A stretch of DNA of 64,000 nt from Acanthochromis polyacanthus (lineage: Eukaryota; Chordata; Actinopteri; Pomacentridae), in assembly GCF_021347895.1 (NCBI RefSeq), contig NC_067122.1:12017983-12081982 (forward strand), given 5' to 3'. Below, one piece after another: positions 53,191 through 64,000 of this stretch. The translations under genes were made by a program, and so were the position numbers. The notes below the pieces were generated by a model. That model ran no database searches, was not told the DNA's origin, and was given only the letters and a program-made list of their open reading frames with translations. Numbering within the stretch: the stretch's first letter is position 1; every line of letters begins with the position of its first letter.

Positions 53191-56100
53191 TGTGTTGAGC
53201 TGTATTTATTAGATTTGTTGAAATATGTGATCATATAAAATGTAGTTATGGTAGTTTTTTTAGAAGGAAAATCAGACTACTAAATTGGACTGATGATGTT
53301 TGCAAATAAGAAAAGTCTTTGCAGGACAGCTGCATCTTTTGACTCATGAAGCAGATGGTCAATACATGAATTGTCAAAGTCCAGGTGTGCTGTTTTGCCC
53401 GTTCAGGTTTTTTTTTAATGACTAGATAAAGAGAGACTGCATGGAGTCTGCAAGACCAGTAACAGAAAATGGGGTGAAGCAGTTCATGACATGAGAAGAG
53501 AATCCAGTGATATGTACACCTTGTGAGGCTGCTGACACACATTGGACGGGAGAAAGAATTGTATTCAGGTTCAGTTATATTCCGTTGACCTTGAGTCCAG
53601 CACGTCTTGTTGTAGGCTACTCTCTGTATAGTACAATACGTCTACAAGTGGACTGAAGATCAGTGACTCTCCTTCAGCCTTCAACTAGACTTCTTGAATT
53701 GAGGTTCATGTCCTACGTAAACACCTTTAACAACACACTACCTATACACCACCTAATCCTCTGTAGGGTCGCGGGACAACACAAACAGACCTTCACAACC
53801 CTCTGCTCTGTTATCGTCCTAATGTACCAGTGTGGTTCATGACACTCCATATAGGCAGATAATAAATAGTAGCAGCATCTGCTCTTACAGACCGCTGTGA
53901 CAATGCAACAGGGAGTTAATTTGGTGAAACAGGCCCCTGCTACGACTGCAGCAGACGTCTCGTTACACATTCATGATCACAACATAAACATAACATAAAC
54001 CCTTATTATGGGATGCAAAGACAATTAATACGACACCACCCTCTGGATAGTTTTCACTGACAACACTATAACTGTTTAGGACCTCATCTTTTATTGAACA
54101 GACTGTGAAGCACAGCCAAACTCAAATAAAGGGGTCTCTCAGGCAAAAGATCTTGATAGCTATAAAGTAATTATTTACTGACTTGACTGGACAAGTCTAT
54201 TAAGGTTTTATTTAAAAAATAGTGTTTGTATCCTGTTGATAATTTGCATTTTCCAGTGTGACACACTGTTTTCGACTCATGCTGATGTATCTACACCTGA
54301 TAAATAAATGAATATTCAGACTACGTACATATTCTAAATTCTAGGAATATAATCCTTCGAATACGTCTATCAAACACAAGTCTGATGCATTAAACTCCTG
54401 TTTGTCTCAGCATGAGACTCGATAGATTTCTCCCTACTGCAGACATGAAACCCTGACATCGTCTTTGTTGTTCCTGTTGTAAGTCAGCATTGTCGACCCG
54501 GCACGCGTGTCCTTATAAAACTCAGAATCGCAAATCAACCAGAGGGATTTAATCAGATATTTTCAACCGCTGACCTTGGTCACAGAACATAAAGGCGGCA
54601 CATCAACAGCATGAATACAAAATGTCTCTCAGAGCGAGAGGAGCACATGCAGCATCTGTGTAGGATCTTCCACATCACAGAGTCTCTATTTCTCACATTC
54701 CCTCTGAAGTCAGAGGAGGAATCTACAACAGCAGCCGAAACCTTGGCTCGCCGGCCTTCAATCTCACACATCAAACACGCTAACCAACAATCCTGAGGAG
54801 CCTCACCGAACACTTTCTCACACATCTGTCAACGTTTTCAGGTGCTTCACTGCCTCTCGATTTCCCAACAAGAACAGGTTTGAGCATTTAAAGTCCCCCA
54901 GAGAGAAGCGAATGGAGAAAAGAGGGAGAGAGGACATTGATCTGGTTGTGTAACATGCTGCAGTTTGCCATAGGTCAATGAAATTCCATCAGCTTTTTTC
55001 CCCTTTGGTCAATATCTATCTGAAGACTGTCTACAGACATTGTCTTCTCCTAGCCCTCAGCCACTTGTATTCATCTTCAGCCGGCTGCTTTCAATGAGCG
55101 GACAGAGTCAGATTGCAACAGGAAAGGTTGAAGGAAAAAACACTTGATGAACCCGATGTACTCCAGAGAAAAAACACAGCAGACTGTAGTTTTCTGTAGT
55201 ATTTTTCTTCCATCTCCTCTGGTTTACAATCTATCTGAGTTAGGAAATATCTAATCTACAGACACTTAGTTCTTAGATAGCATCACAATCAGTTCAAATG
55301 CTAAAAGGATAAAGAAGCCATTTCATTCTAAGACAGAGACTGTAAGATGAAGACAGAGATGTTATAAATCCTGAAAACCACATCCTCACTACTTTGCATT
55401 TGTTTATTGTTGCTCCCTCTAGTGGATTCTCCAGTCTTGTTGGACTTACAGGTGAAAATGTGTCAGTCATAATAAAGTAGCAGTGTTAAAAAAATAATCC
55501 ATTAAAGTAGAAGTAGGGAATTCAGTGAACGTACATAAGTATTATAACAAAAAGGCAAGTTTAAAAAAACTGAGTGTTTTATTCCAGTGTGCTACATGAT
55601 AGAAGTATTATTGTGAATGCAAATGTCTTGGAAATATGTTGATATATACATACTAGTGTTTAGCAGAATTGCTTCACTGCATGACTAGATTTGCCTCCTG
55701 TGATACTGTGACATTGAATGTGTACGATGTTTTGCTGGATTAGACAAAACTGATCAGGTGAATTAAACTGTTTCTCAGTTTTAGCTGGGCTAAAAGGTTT
55801 ACCACATGAAGAGATACATCAGTGTCATAATAAATAAAATGATCTGCATCATCTTCCCTTCCGAAGGCAAAAAGAAAATGTGTAAGAAGCTAATTTTAAC
55901 AACTCTATTGAATGTTATGTGGTTTAATTAGAATTAGCAGTGGAGCAGAGCTATAAAGTAGCAAAAGAGTGAAATACTCCAATGCAGAAGAAGAGTAGTT
56001 CACGAAAAATATTTAGTTAAGAGCAACACAGAAAATATGCAGGAGTTTATAGCTATTTGATGCTAACTATTAGATCTTTCATGTTATTAAACAAGTTGCA

Positions 56101-57576
56101 GAGTCTATTCCCAGTCAGCAGGATTAAGTTCAACTCTCCAGCCTCCATTTTTGAGGTGGTTCTCATAGTTCAACTCAGAGTCAATGAGACTGTTTTGCAT
56201 ATTACCTCGGCAACTGCCTGTTTTATCATTAGGCCACTGTTCAAAATTTCCTTAATAGTAGTTTCATTCTTACCCAGACATTTCGTATGGAAATGTGACT
56301 CCTCCCTGCTTTGACAAAATGAGGCTCTCAGCAGAAAGGATTTTGTTTCTGACTCAAAAACAAGACCCAAATTAACATATCAAGGAGCCGGAGGAAGAAG
56401 AAGAAGGAATGGGAGATATTCTAAATATCTTCCCAGTGGACATCTGACAATAGATGTCTGGTTTTATTGGAACGCTAACAGTTGTCTCAGCCGTGTGAAT
56501 TTTATACATAATATTACATGCTGCTTTGATTTTTCTCTGCCTTCTGTGCCTTTGTTCTCTCTTTCAGGTGTCAGAAATTCTGCTTTTTTTATTGTCACGG
56601 CACAAACTGGGATTGTTTGTCTTTACAATTACCATATATAAAGAAAAACACCTGCCCATTATAACCACATCTCGCAGAAGCAGCTTTGAGCTTCCTGCCA
56701 TGCGGACGCATGTAAAGATGTTTACTCTGCTTCTCCGGAGGTTTTATTAAACCTGTAACCTGCAGAAACAGACGTTCATGAGATTTGTCTCAGTGTCGTA
56801 TTTACATGAATGCTGTCTAAGGAGGTCAGAGTAGCTTTTCTGTGTCTCGTGGAGTTTTTTTTTTAAGGAGTGGAGCTGTGGTGCTGCTGGTGTGTGATAG
56901 CAGTGTGTGGGGGCTCTGGGGGGTGCATTAGCTGCTGTCTGGCGTCTGAGAGGGTGAAGGGAAGTGGGAGAGAGGCTTAATGTCTGTCTACTTCTATTTC
57001 CCTCTTAATTTCACACACTGTTGAGTCAGCCTATTGACTGACTGCTTATGGTGATGCTGGCGGTCCACCAACACTGCAGAGGAGGCAGTGCATATAACTC
57101 TTCCTCACTGCTCCATTTCACCATGTAGGACCTCCACTTATTTAATAAGCTGGTACGAGGCCCATTCTCACCCATCCGTGCGTATGTGTAACTTGCCTCC
57201 TACATGGGACTGTGAGCGTACGATGCACTTTTCAGGTTGTAGCTGTGGGCATCCCGAGACTGTGTGCACACTACATCTTTGTGTGAGACGAGAAGTGAAG
57301 GGAGAGCGATTCTGCTCGCACTCTGAAGGCTCTTAGCACCTTTGTGTCCCATGTGTGCTCAGCCCTCAAATCAATACTGCTTTACCCTTTATTCCTGAAG
57401 CTCCTAAACTTCTTAGGTTTCACACACAAAGCCACCAGAGGAACAGGTTTTCTCCACCTGGGCACAGAAGACAGAGGAAACATTAATTTTACCCTTTAAA
57501 AAGTGTCATATTCTAAGAATAATAAGGTCGGGATAGTTGGGGTATTGGTTCAACAGAGGATTGTGCATATCATTAT
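53191..57576. other. Non-coding stretch, no gene recognised
   Basis: No gene or repeat family recognised. 54880-55110 is complex and a candidate conserved non-coding element. Confidence 0.5.
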
Positions 57577-58174
57577 TTAAAGGGAAAATCCAATATTTTT
57601 CAACTCCTTTGAAATTATAATTGTGACCTTTTCTTAGGTAATTCTAACTTTGTACCATCTCCACTGTAAAGTTTTTTGGGGAAAAAAAACTCTAGCAACT
57701 GCTCATACAAAGCTCAGAAATTGTGTCTGCATGGACTATGCTACAAGGGCAGTAGTACACATTCACAGAATATGTAGATACCCATTAAGGCAATGCGATC
57801 AAACAACTACACATTGGTGGTGTACACAGCTGTCCATTGGTGCATCTACAAGGGGGTAAAATCACAGATTAAGGCTGTCGAAACGACAAATCTTGACAAG
57901 GCTCGTCTGTGGTTGAAACTGCAAAGTAGATTAGCTATTGTAGCTAAATGTATAAAGCTCTAATTGGATACCAAGCCCCTTATCTCATTTCAATAATTCT
58001 ACATCTTCCTTTCCTCAGTTCCTCTCCTCATGTCATACTCCCTTACAATAAAGATCCAAGGAGATCGAGGAGGCTGAATTTAGTGAAATGAGATGAGTCT
58101 AAGGTCAGATATAGGTGCATACATCCCTTGAACTTCACGTAGGCCAACCTCTGTAATCTTGACTCTTGATATCA

Positions 58175-58306
58175 TCCATCCATCCATTCTCTATACACCG
58201 CTTTATCCTCACTAGGGTCGCGGGGGGTGCTGGAGCCTATCTCAGCCTATCTGACTCGGGTGAACGCAGGGGACACCCTGGACAGGTTACCAGTCTTTCA
58301 CAGGGC
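58175..58306 (-). mobile_element. LINE 3' end with GGAT tail, minus orientation, nested, with TSD
   Basis: The inverse of the 44165-44297 element: CATCCATCC tail, then CGCGGGGGGTGCTGGAGCC and GGGGACACCCTGGACAGG. It is flanked by 13-bp direct repeats ACTCTTGATATCA (58162-58174) and ACTCTCGATATCA (58307-58319), one mismatch. It sits inside the fold-back element, so it inserted later. Confidence 0.88.
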
Positions 58307-58610
58307 ACTCTCGATATCAGCTAGCTGCATATCAAAATTTTTTCACCCATAGACTGGTAGTCCTTTTAGCGTCCTACATATCATAACATGAGCTTAACAT
58401 AAAAAATATACAAAGATTCCGAAGATGGCAGAACAACTCAGTTTGTGTTTTGAAATGCACAGTACCATCAAGGAAAGTAACAATCAATATTCTTCTGTAC
58501 AATTCTCAAACATAATTCTGGGTTTGTTGTTGGTGTTGTTTTTATCTTCTGTAAAACAATTACATCATTATATCTGTGTACAGATGTGTGAGTCATCCAG
58601 GTCATGGTAA

Positions 58611-58704
58611 TCCTAGGAGCTGTAGAAGAAATCGATCAGACTTCTCTTATACGTTCCAGAACCTAAAAGAGAAGTCTAATTGATTTCTTCTGAAGCTCCT
58701 AGGA
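58611..58704. repeat. Long imperfect hairpin, ~42-bp arms
   Basis: Left arm begins TCCTAGGAGCTGTAGAAGAA. The right arm read inverted begins TCCTAGGAGCTTCAGAAGAA. The match continues through ATCRATYAGACTTCTCTT with few mismatches and a loop of about ten bases (centre near 58656). Confidence 0.9.
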
Positions 58705-58974
58705 CAAACACATAAAAATATTCTTTGCAGTGTCCACACTGTAAACTATCATTGACCCACAGAAAACTGGCAAATAAACTATGTGTGCTAAAGATGCTGG
58801 TCGTTTCAGTTAGCTACAATAGCTAATTTTATGCCTTCCACCTCTTCCTCAGATACAGTTTTGTCAGAGTTGCTTTCACCAAGTCTTTACAATGGAGGTG
58901 CAAACTTTGCATTACCCATAGTCCCAATTATGATAATAACATCTAGGTTGAAAAAGTCCAGATATTCTCTTTAA

Positions 58975-60428
58975 GTAAACATTGCATTTCTACATCTTGA
59001 CAAAACATTGATTAGATGCAATCCAGATTACCCCAATGGCATAATGTTCCAAAAATTGGTTTCCCTTGAATGTTATGAATATTATCTCCTTCAATCTGTA
59101 AGCTAATTTCTTCTCAAATCACAGAAATGTTGCTGGAGCAGTTCTTGGGAGGATTCAATAAAACACCACAGACAGTAAATCAAGTCTGTCTGCAATGAAA
59201 CAGCAGCGTCTGCTGAAATTGGTCTTCTTTTCTAGGTCACAGGAATGAATAAGGTAAATCACCAACTTGTAATCTGGCTGCTGTCACCTTACTCCACAAC
59301 TAAACGCCCTTATCAGTGGCGACAGCGCTGAGGCCATTTTGTTTGCGAGGTGTAAATAACGTTACATTGGTCATGAAGTAAGATAAGGTGTTTCATGAAA
59401 TGTGAGCCTTAACAGATTTTGACAGGTAGCTGATATTGTGTGGAGTTGATTCGGTTCAAGGGGGAAAACATCGGAAATGAGATACAGGAATATGTGCAGG
59501 AGCTGCGAGATATCGGTGAGAAATGGGACTGTGCATTTTTCCCAGATGATGCTGAGGGCATTGTCGATCTCATTGTGTTTTGTGGATGTGTGAACACTGC
59601 AGAGAAGCGAGAAATGCACATTTATTTATATACGGAGCCTCGTTACTTTTTCACATGGAAATATGTGCAATTCATCCAGACTATAATCAGCAGAGGAATG
59701 GAGGAGGAAGAAGAGTAAAGGAAAACAGACCAGCCTTGGTGTGTTTGGAGGTAGTTCCCTGGCATCAGATTGTGTGTTAGTCCACTCCCCTCTCTTCATA
59801 ATAAACTCCTGGTGTTACTTGCACTGCGAAGGAAGCTTCTAGCAATAGGCTTCTTAACAGGAGAAGGAGCCACGTCTGCCCCCGTGATTTGTTATTCAGT
59901 GAACCGCATCTCTGGAGAAATGGATTTACTGGCATGCCCTCTGCAGAGGAATGAAGGTCAGCCCCTACCTTGGAGATGCCATTTGCAGTACAGTGCAATT
60001 GTTAATACGCAGCTTTGAGAAAAGCGGGCAGAAAAACATTCATACCCATTTGGAATTCTGGTGATGGAGAGAGATGAAAAGAGCGGGGTGGAGGGATTAG
60101 GAGGGCAGAGCTGGTCTTGTGGTTTCTTTCTTTCTGAGCAGTGCTCTGCAGTTTCTTACACTCGCTGCAACATCCTTCTGCTGTTTGGAGGGAAAATATT
60201 ACAACTGCAGCTGCTGTCAGTCTGCTACATTCCTGTTTGCTCGCATAGCTTGAAGGGAAATTCCACCTTTGACCCCGAGAATGTGTGAGGTCTCACAGCC
60301 AGAGCCCAGACAAGACGTGTTTGGTTTTACACCTGGCCCTTTATTTGCATGTACGGCACATACAGCCTGCAATTTGTTGAACAATATGTCACTGAGATAT
60401 TGCTTAAAGTGGTGGTTGTGTGAAATGC
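58975..60428. other. Non-coding stretch, no gene recognised
   Basis: 59090-59360 and 60290-60420 are complex and could be conserved non-coding sequence. A 92-codon frame (59440-59718) is discussed in findings and not called. Confidence 0.5.
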
Positions 60429-60780
60429 TTAAAGGGGAACTTCGTTTTTTTTCAACCTGGGGTCTGTTTGCATATGTAATTTCATACATGTGAGTGATGG
60501 AGAAATGAATTTTCGACATAGCTCCAGTATTTAGCCAGGCAGGCAGCTTAGCAGCTCAGCTAGCAGCTCGGCTAGCGAAAAGTATGGGGCAGCTGGCCCC
60601 CACGCTAGAAAGCAAATCTCGTTCCGAAATCGCGCGATAGCTCGCGCCAAAACCGCAAGATACTCCTTACTCCAGATTCTTCTCACCAGCATGGATGACT
60701 TCATTATCAGTCTGAATATGGTGATCACACAGGTGGGATTTTATTTTGGGGACCAAATAGAAGTAAGATGTTGTAGGTTG
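60429..60780. repeat. DNA-transposon-like interspersed repeat (TTAAAGGGGAACTTCG type)
   Basis: Begins TTAAAGGGGAACTTCGTTTT and TTTTCAACCTGGGGTCTGTT, a start I recognise from a common fish repeat, followed by TAGCAGCTCAGC repeats and a CpG-rich part (AAATCGCGCGATAGC). The left end resembles the TTAA-flanked element at 57577. Right boundary not found. Confidence 0.55.
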
Positions 60781-63700
60781 GGTGACTAAGGTTCATGGAG
60801 CAACAATTCAGAGTCACATTTGGCTGCTTCTGCGACTTGTACTGTGTGGACAGACGCAGTGTCCAGGAGCAACAGTACCCTCACACTGACCCTACTAGAA
60901 GATGAAGGAGATCCCCACTGGCCCATATTTACAGGAATGATGTGTGATGATTCTCGCCTTTACATCAGAAGCGTGACTTCAACAAGACAAAGAGGGTCGA
61001 GCTTTGCCTTATCCATCCTTGCAGCTCTTTTAAATCCTTGCCAAGGGAAGCTACGACGTAAGGAAGCGGTGCGAGTGAGGGAAGCGATCAGATAGATTAA
61101 TGTAATGAAGAGTATCCATTATGTAAAGCTGAATGCAATTTACATTCCTGTACCTGTCTCTGGGATTTGGTCCTTTTTAAAGAGCCAAATGCGACTCTGT
61201 TGTCTTTCACACTCCTATACAGAGTTAATGTGCTAATCTACAGCTAAAGTAAATGCAGTGCTTAGTTAACCAAGCCAGACCAAACACGCTGAAACTTGTT
61301 TGTTTTTTTTATGCGAGCTCATAGCCTGGGAAAGACTACCATTTGTATAATTTATACCTTTGGACAAAGCTAGATTAACTTTCTCTCTTGTTTCAGGGTT
61401 TAAACTGAGGTAAGCAAACTTTTATAGCTTGCTGTAGTTTCATACTTACTGTACAGACATATTAATGGTATCAATCTCCTTATTCAACTTATTGCAAGAA
61501 AGCAAATAAGCATATTTCTCAAAATGCTGAACTCTTCCTTTAGGTAAAGTTCTTTCCCACATATCCAAGCAGAAATAAGAATAAGAGCCCACTGATGTCT
61601 CAGTTTGATGTAATAATTTCATCGCCTTGCTCAGAGCTGTTTTGAATATGTAGGACAAGGTTTTGCATGGAAAACTTCAGTCTGCAGTCAGCTTCAAAAC
61701 GTCTTCTTCAACTTGTCATGTACAGATGAGGCCATTGTAGTGCAGCCGATGTTTTTTATATGATTGCTACACTGTTGCTGCACTTTTCTTTCAGTCCCGA
61801 GAGGAACAGTTTGGAAACTCATGAAGTATTAATTCAAGAATGATGTACTGTAAGATGTATGAACTAAACGCCTCTCATATTGTGTGACCCAGTGACTGTA
61901 TTCAGAAATGAAAAAAACAAAAACAGGTAGATCAGACTAATCTGAGAATTTTACAATGCTTGGTTGTAATTCTTTAATCAGATGTGTAAGATTCTTTTTA
62001 GGAGACTGAGGTGCACATTTAGTATCTCTTTGAACTCCTTTTCTTTGTTGCTTCATACTTTTCCACTCCCACTTTTCTCCTCTTCTGTTTTCCAACGTTT
62101 TTCCCTCGGGGAGGGGCGGCTCGAAGCTACATCCTGATCGATCTTATTGTTTTCTGCCGTCGAGGCGTTACCTATCCTCAGTGAAAGAAAGTTGCATTCT
62201 TTCTATGCTGTATGTGACCAAAATAGCTTTGAGACGCACATTAATCAAGCTGAAGTTTTCACTTTCTGCAGGCTGCAGCTTTGCTCATATAATCTGAACG
62301 TTTTATCACCTCAGGAAAACATCAGGTTCGTTTTTACATTAACAATATACTTCCATGCTTTGGGAAGTATGTTTATCGCGTGTGACGTAAATTGTACCTG
62401 AAGGCTGGGGTCGGGGGCTTTGCAGATGCTGGTAGGTGAGTTTTTATTTAAGCACAGACAGATTAGCTGTACCTTCCTTGTTTACAGTCTTTAAGCTACG
62501 CTAAGCTTGCCAGCTGCTGCCAGCATCATGTTTATTCCTAGCGCTTGGTATCAGCTATCTCATCTAATGGGGTTTCTCCATAAGCCCTGGCTGGGCACCT
62601 TTATCGGTGCTGTGCCAAGCCAAACCACGATGACATACTGGTTCTACAACCTCACAGCAGATGAGCAACCTGAAGTGCTCCTTCCTCGTCCTCAGGGTCT
62701 AAACTGTGCAAGAGACGAGGGCTGATTTGGAGAAAATGTGGAATTATGATTTTTAGTGTGATTATGAGTGAAGCTTTGGTTAAATATTCACTGTGTAGTA
62801 GATTTAAAACACGGGATAACATCAGTCAAACCGCAGCATACATGCCTGAAACACATAGTAAAAATTGATCAGAGGGCATAAACAACCCCTTAAAGTTTCA
62901 GTCTGCACAAATTGAATTATAGCATTAGTTTCCTTGTTTATTCACCACATCTCAGATATCATACTGCAATATGTATTACTTCAAATTGCAAGTTGAATTT
63001 GAAATCGATTAATTTTTCAGCCCTCCCGGAGACGACATTAGTAGTTTCTGCCTGCGTCTCTGTGGTTTAGAGTTTAGTTTTACTTGTGAGTCCCAGCTTG
63101 TACATTCACATATCGGAATCGTTTTACTGATTATCGACCTCTTTCAGCTGAATCAGAGCAGACTTAAGTTGGTGCTAATGTACACCATAGATTTCCTGCT
63201 GCTGACTCACACTTTCACTTGTGAACCAACAGGGAGCTTCATCATTGGTTTGCCGGAACAACTTTACCTCGTTGTGAGGTACAGCTGGAAACCGTCTGTC
63301 ATTCACGTTGGCATTTAGCACAAAAAGTCTCACAAAACAAGCATATTTCCCAAAACATCCCATCCTTAAAAAAAGAAAAAGAATTTTTTTGATTTTGTTT
63401 GCTTTGCTCCTTCTACTGGTAATTATGCATTTTCTTATAAAATTAAACATAGGAATTATTTTTTTTAAAATCTGGATTACATGTTACCGGTCATCTTTTT
63501 TTGAAAAAAAAAAACATTAAAAATGAAGGGAAATAAAGACTCTTATCAGGATAAAAAAAATGTTTGTAGCATTGCTTTTCTTTCTTCTGCTATTCAGTAG
63601 TCATTAATTTGAAATTTTGTACCGAAGTTGCTACCCTGAAAAGTTGTCAGTTTAGCTACTTGTTCTGATTTCTTTACAGCATTTAAGCCTTTATTGACAA

Positions 63701-64000
63701 TGGCAGTGGAGACAGTCAGAAAATGTGAGGGGTGAAAAAGCAGCTATAACAGAAATCAAATTTAAATACATGTCACTGTTTTGCAGCACGCAAACACCAA
63801 ATCAAATTCCTTTTTTGTGAAAACCTACTTGACAATAAAACCTTCTTCTATGTGGTTAAACCAGGTTACGCATGACATAGAAGTTTGAAATAACTCACTA
63901 CCAGACTCACTTAAGTCTTTTCAGGTGCCGTAACCTTTCCTATGACTGTTCAGCATGGCTCTCCAGACACGCCACTTTACTGTCCTTCTGCACCACTAAT
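60781..64000. other. Non-coding stretch, no gene recognised
   Basis: AT-rich to the window end. Short ORFs only; no repeat family or RNA recognised. Confidence 0.5.

Larger units (their letters stand above)
57577..58974. mobile_element. TTAA-flanked fold-back DNA element (~1.4 kb)
   Basis: TTAA at 57577-57580 and 58971-58974 bracket ends AGGGAAAATCCAATATTTTT and (inverted) AGAGAATATCTGGACTTTTT. Both arms continue to TTCAAC, TATAATTG/CATAATTG and a CCATCTCCACTGTAAAG-like phrase. A further inner pair (GCTATTGTAGCTAA at about 57938 and its inverse at about 58814) extends the inverted repeat. TTAA targets suggest piggyBac or Kolobok-type; no transposase is visible. Confidence 0.75.

Overview
This window looks like a stretch of teleost fish chromosome, probably percomorph. 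It is AT-rich and mostly non-coding, and it carries several repeat types familiar from ray-finned fish genomes: Tc1/mariner MITEs, a Sleeping-Beauty-like Tc1 remnant, tRNA-derived SINEs, L2/Rex-like LINE 3' ends, and long GT/CA microsatellites. The species assignment is inferred from repeat style and from one protein; nothing in the sequence names the organism.

Only one protein-coding gene is securely supported: hs3st1 (heparan sulfate glucosamine 3-O-sulfotransferase 1) on the + strand. Its CDS is a single exon, 39250-40167, encoding 305 residues. A likely 5'UTR exon in a CpG-rich patch ends at a strong donor at 38516, followed by an intron at 38517-39112. The 3'UTR runs to an AATAAA at 40788. 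An in-frame stop in the spliced leader and the absence of an upstream ATG fix the start codon.

Left flank, 1-38 kb: no recognised coding gene. It holds a Tc1/mariner MITE (1130), a broken Tc1 transposase copy (7022-7920), a small AGGTCA-containing element (9255-9493), LINE 3' ends (12 kb, 20 kb), a (GT)51 tract (15.07 kb), a tandem TCAAGGTCA-bearing repeat ending in (GGAC)14 (15.6-16.1 kb), three SINE copies (18.4, 25.8, 28.7 kb), a TIR-bounded composite with a nested Tc1 MITE (26.0-27.9 kb), and a TIR element with internal triplication (36.6-37.3 kb). Two places look transcriptional: a CpG-rich minus-strand first-exon candidate at 24.75-24.95 kb, next to a poly(A) retro-insertion with a 16-bp target duplication, and a pair of splice-competent + strand segments at 30.3-30.55 kb.

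Right flank, 41-64 kb: again no recognised gene. It holds LINE fragments (44.2, 45.4, 58.2 kb), teleost interspersed repeats (44.7, 50.3, 52.2, 52.7, 60.4 kb), a short-period minisatellite (49.8-50.2 kb), a Tc1-type MITE (52959-53188), and a TTAA-flanked fold-back element (57.6-59.0 kb) with a dated nested LINE insertion and a perfect-looking hairpin. Several unique, moderately GC stretches with homeodomain-like AT cores are candidate conserved non-coding elements. This fits a developmental-type regulatory desert around hs3st1, but that is inference and needs cross-species alignment.
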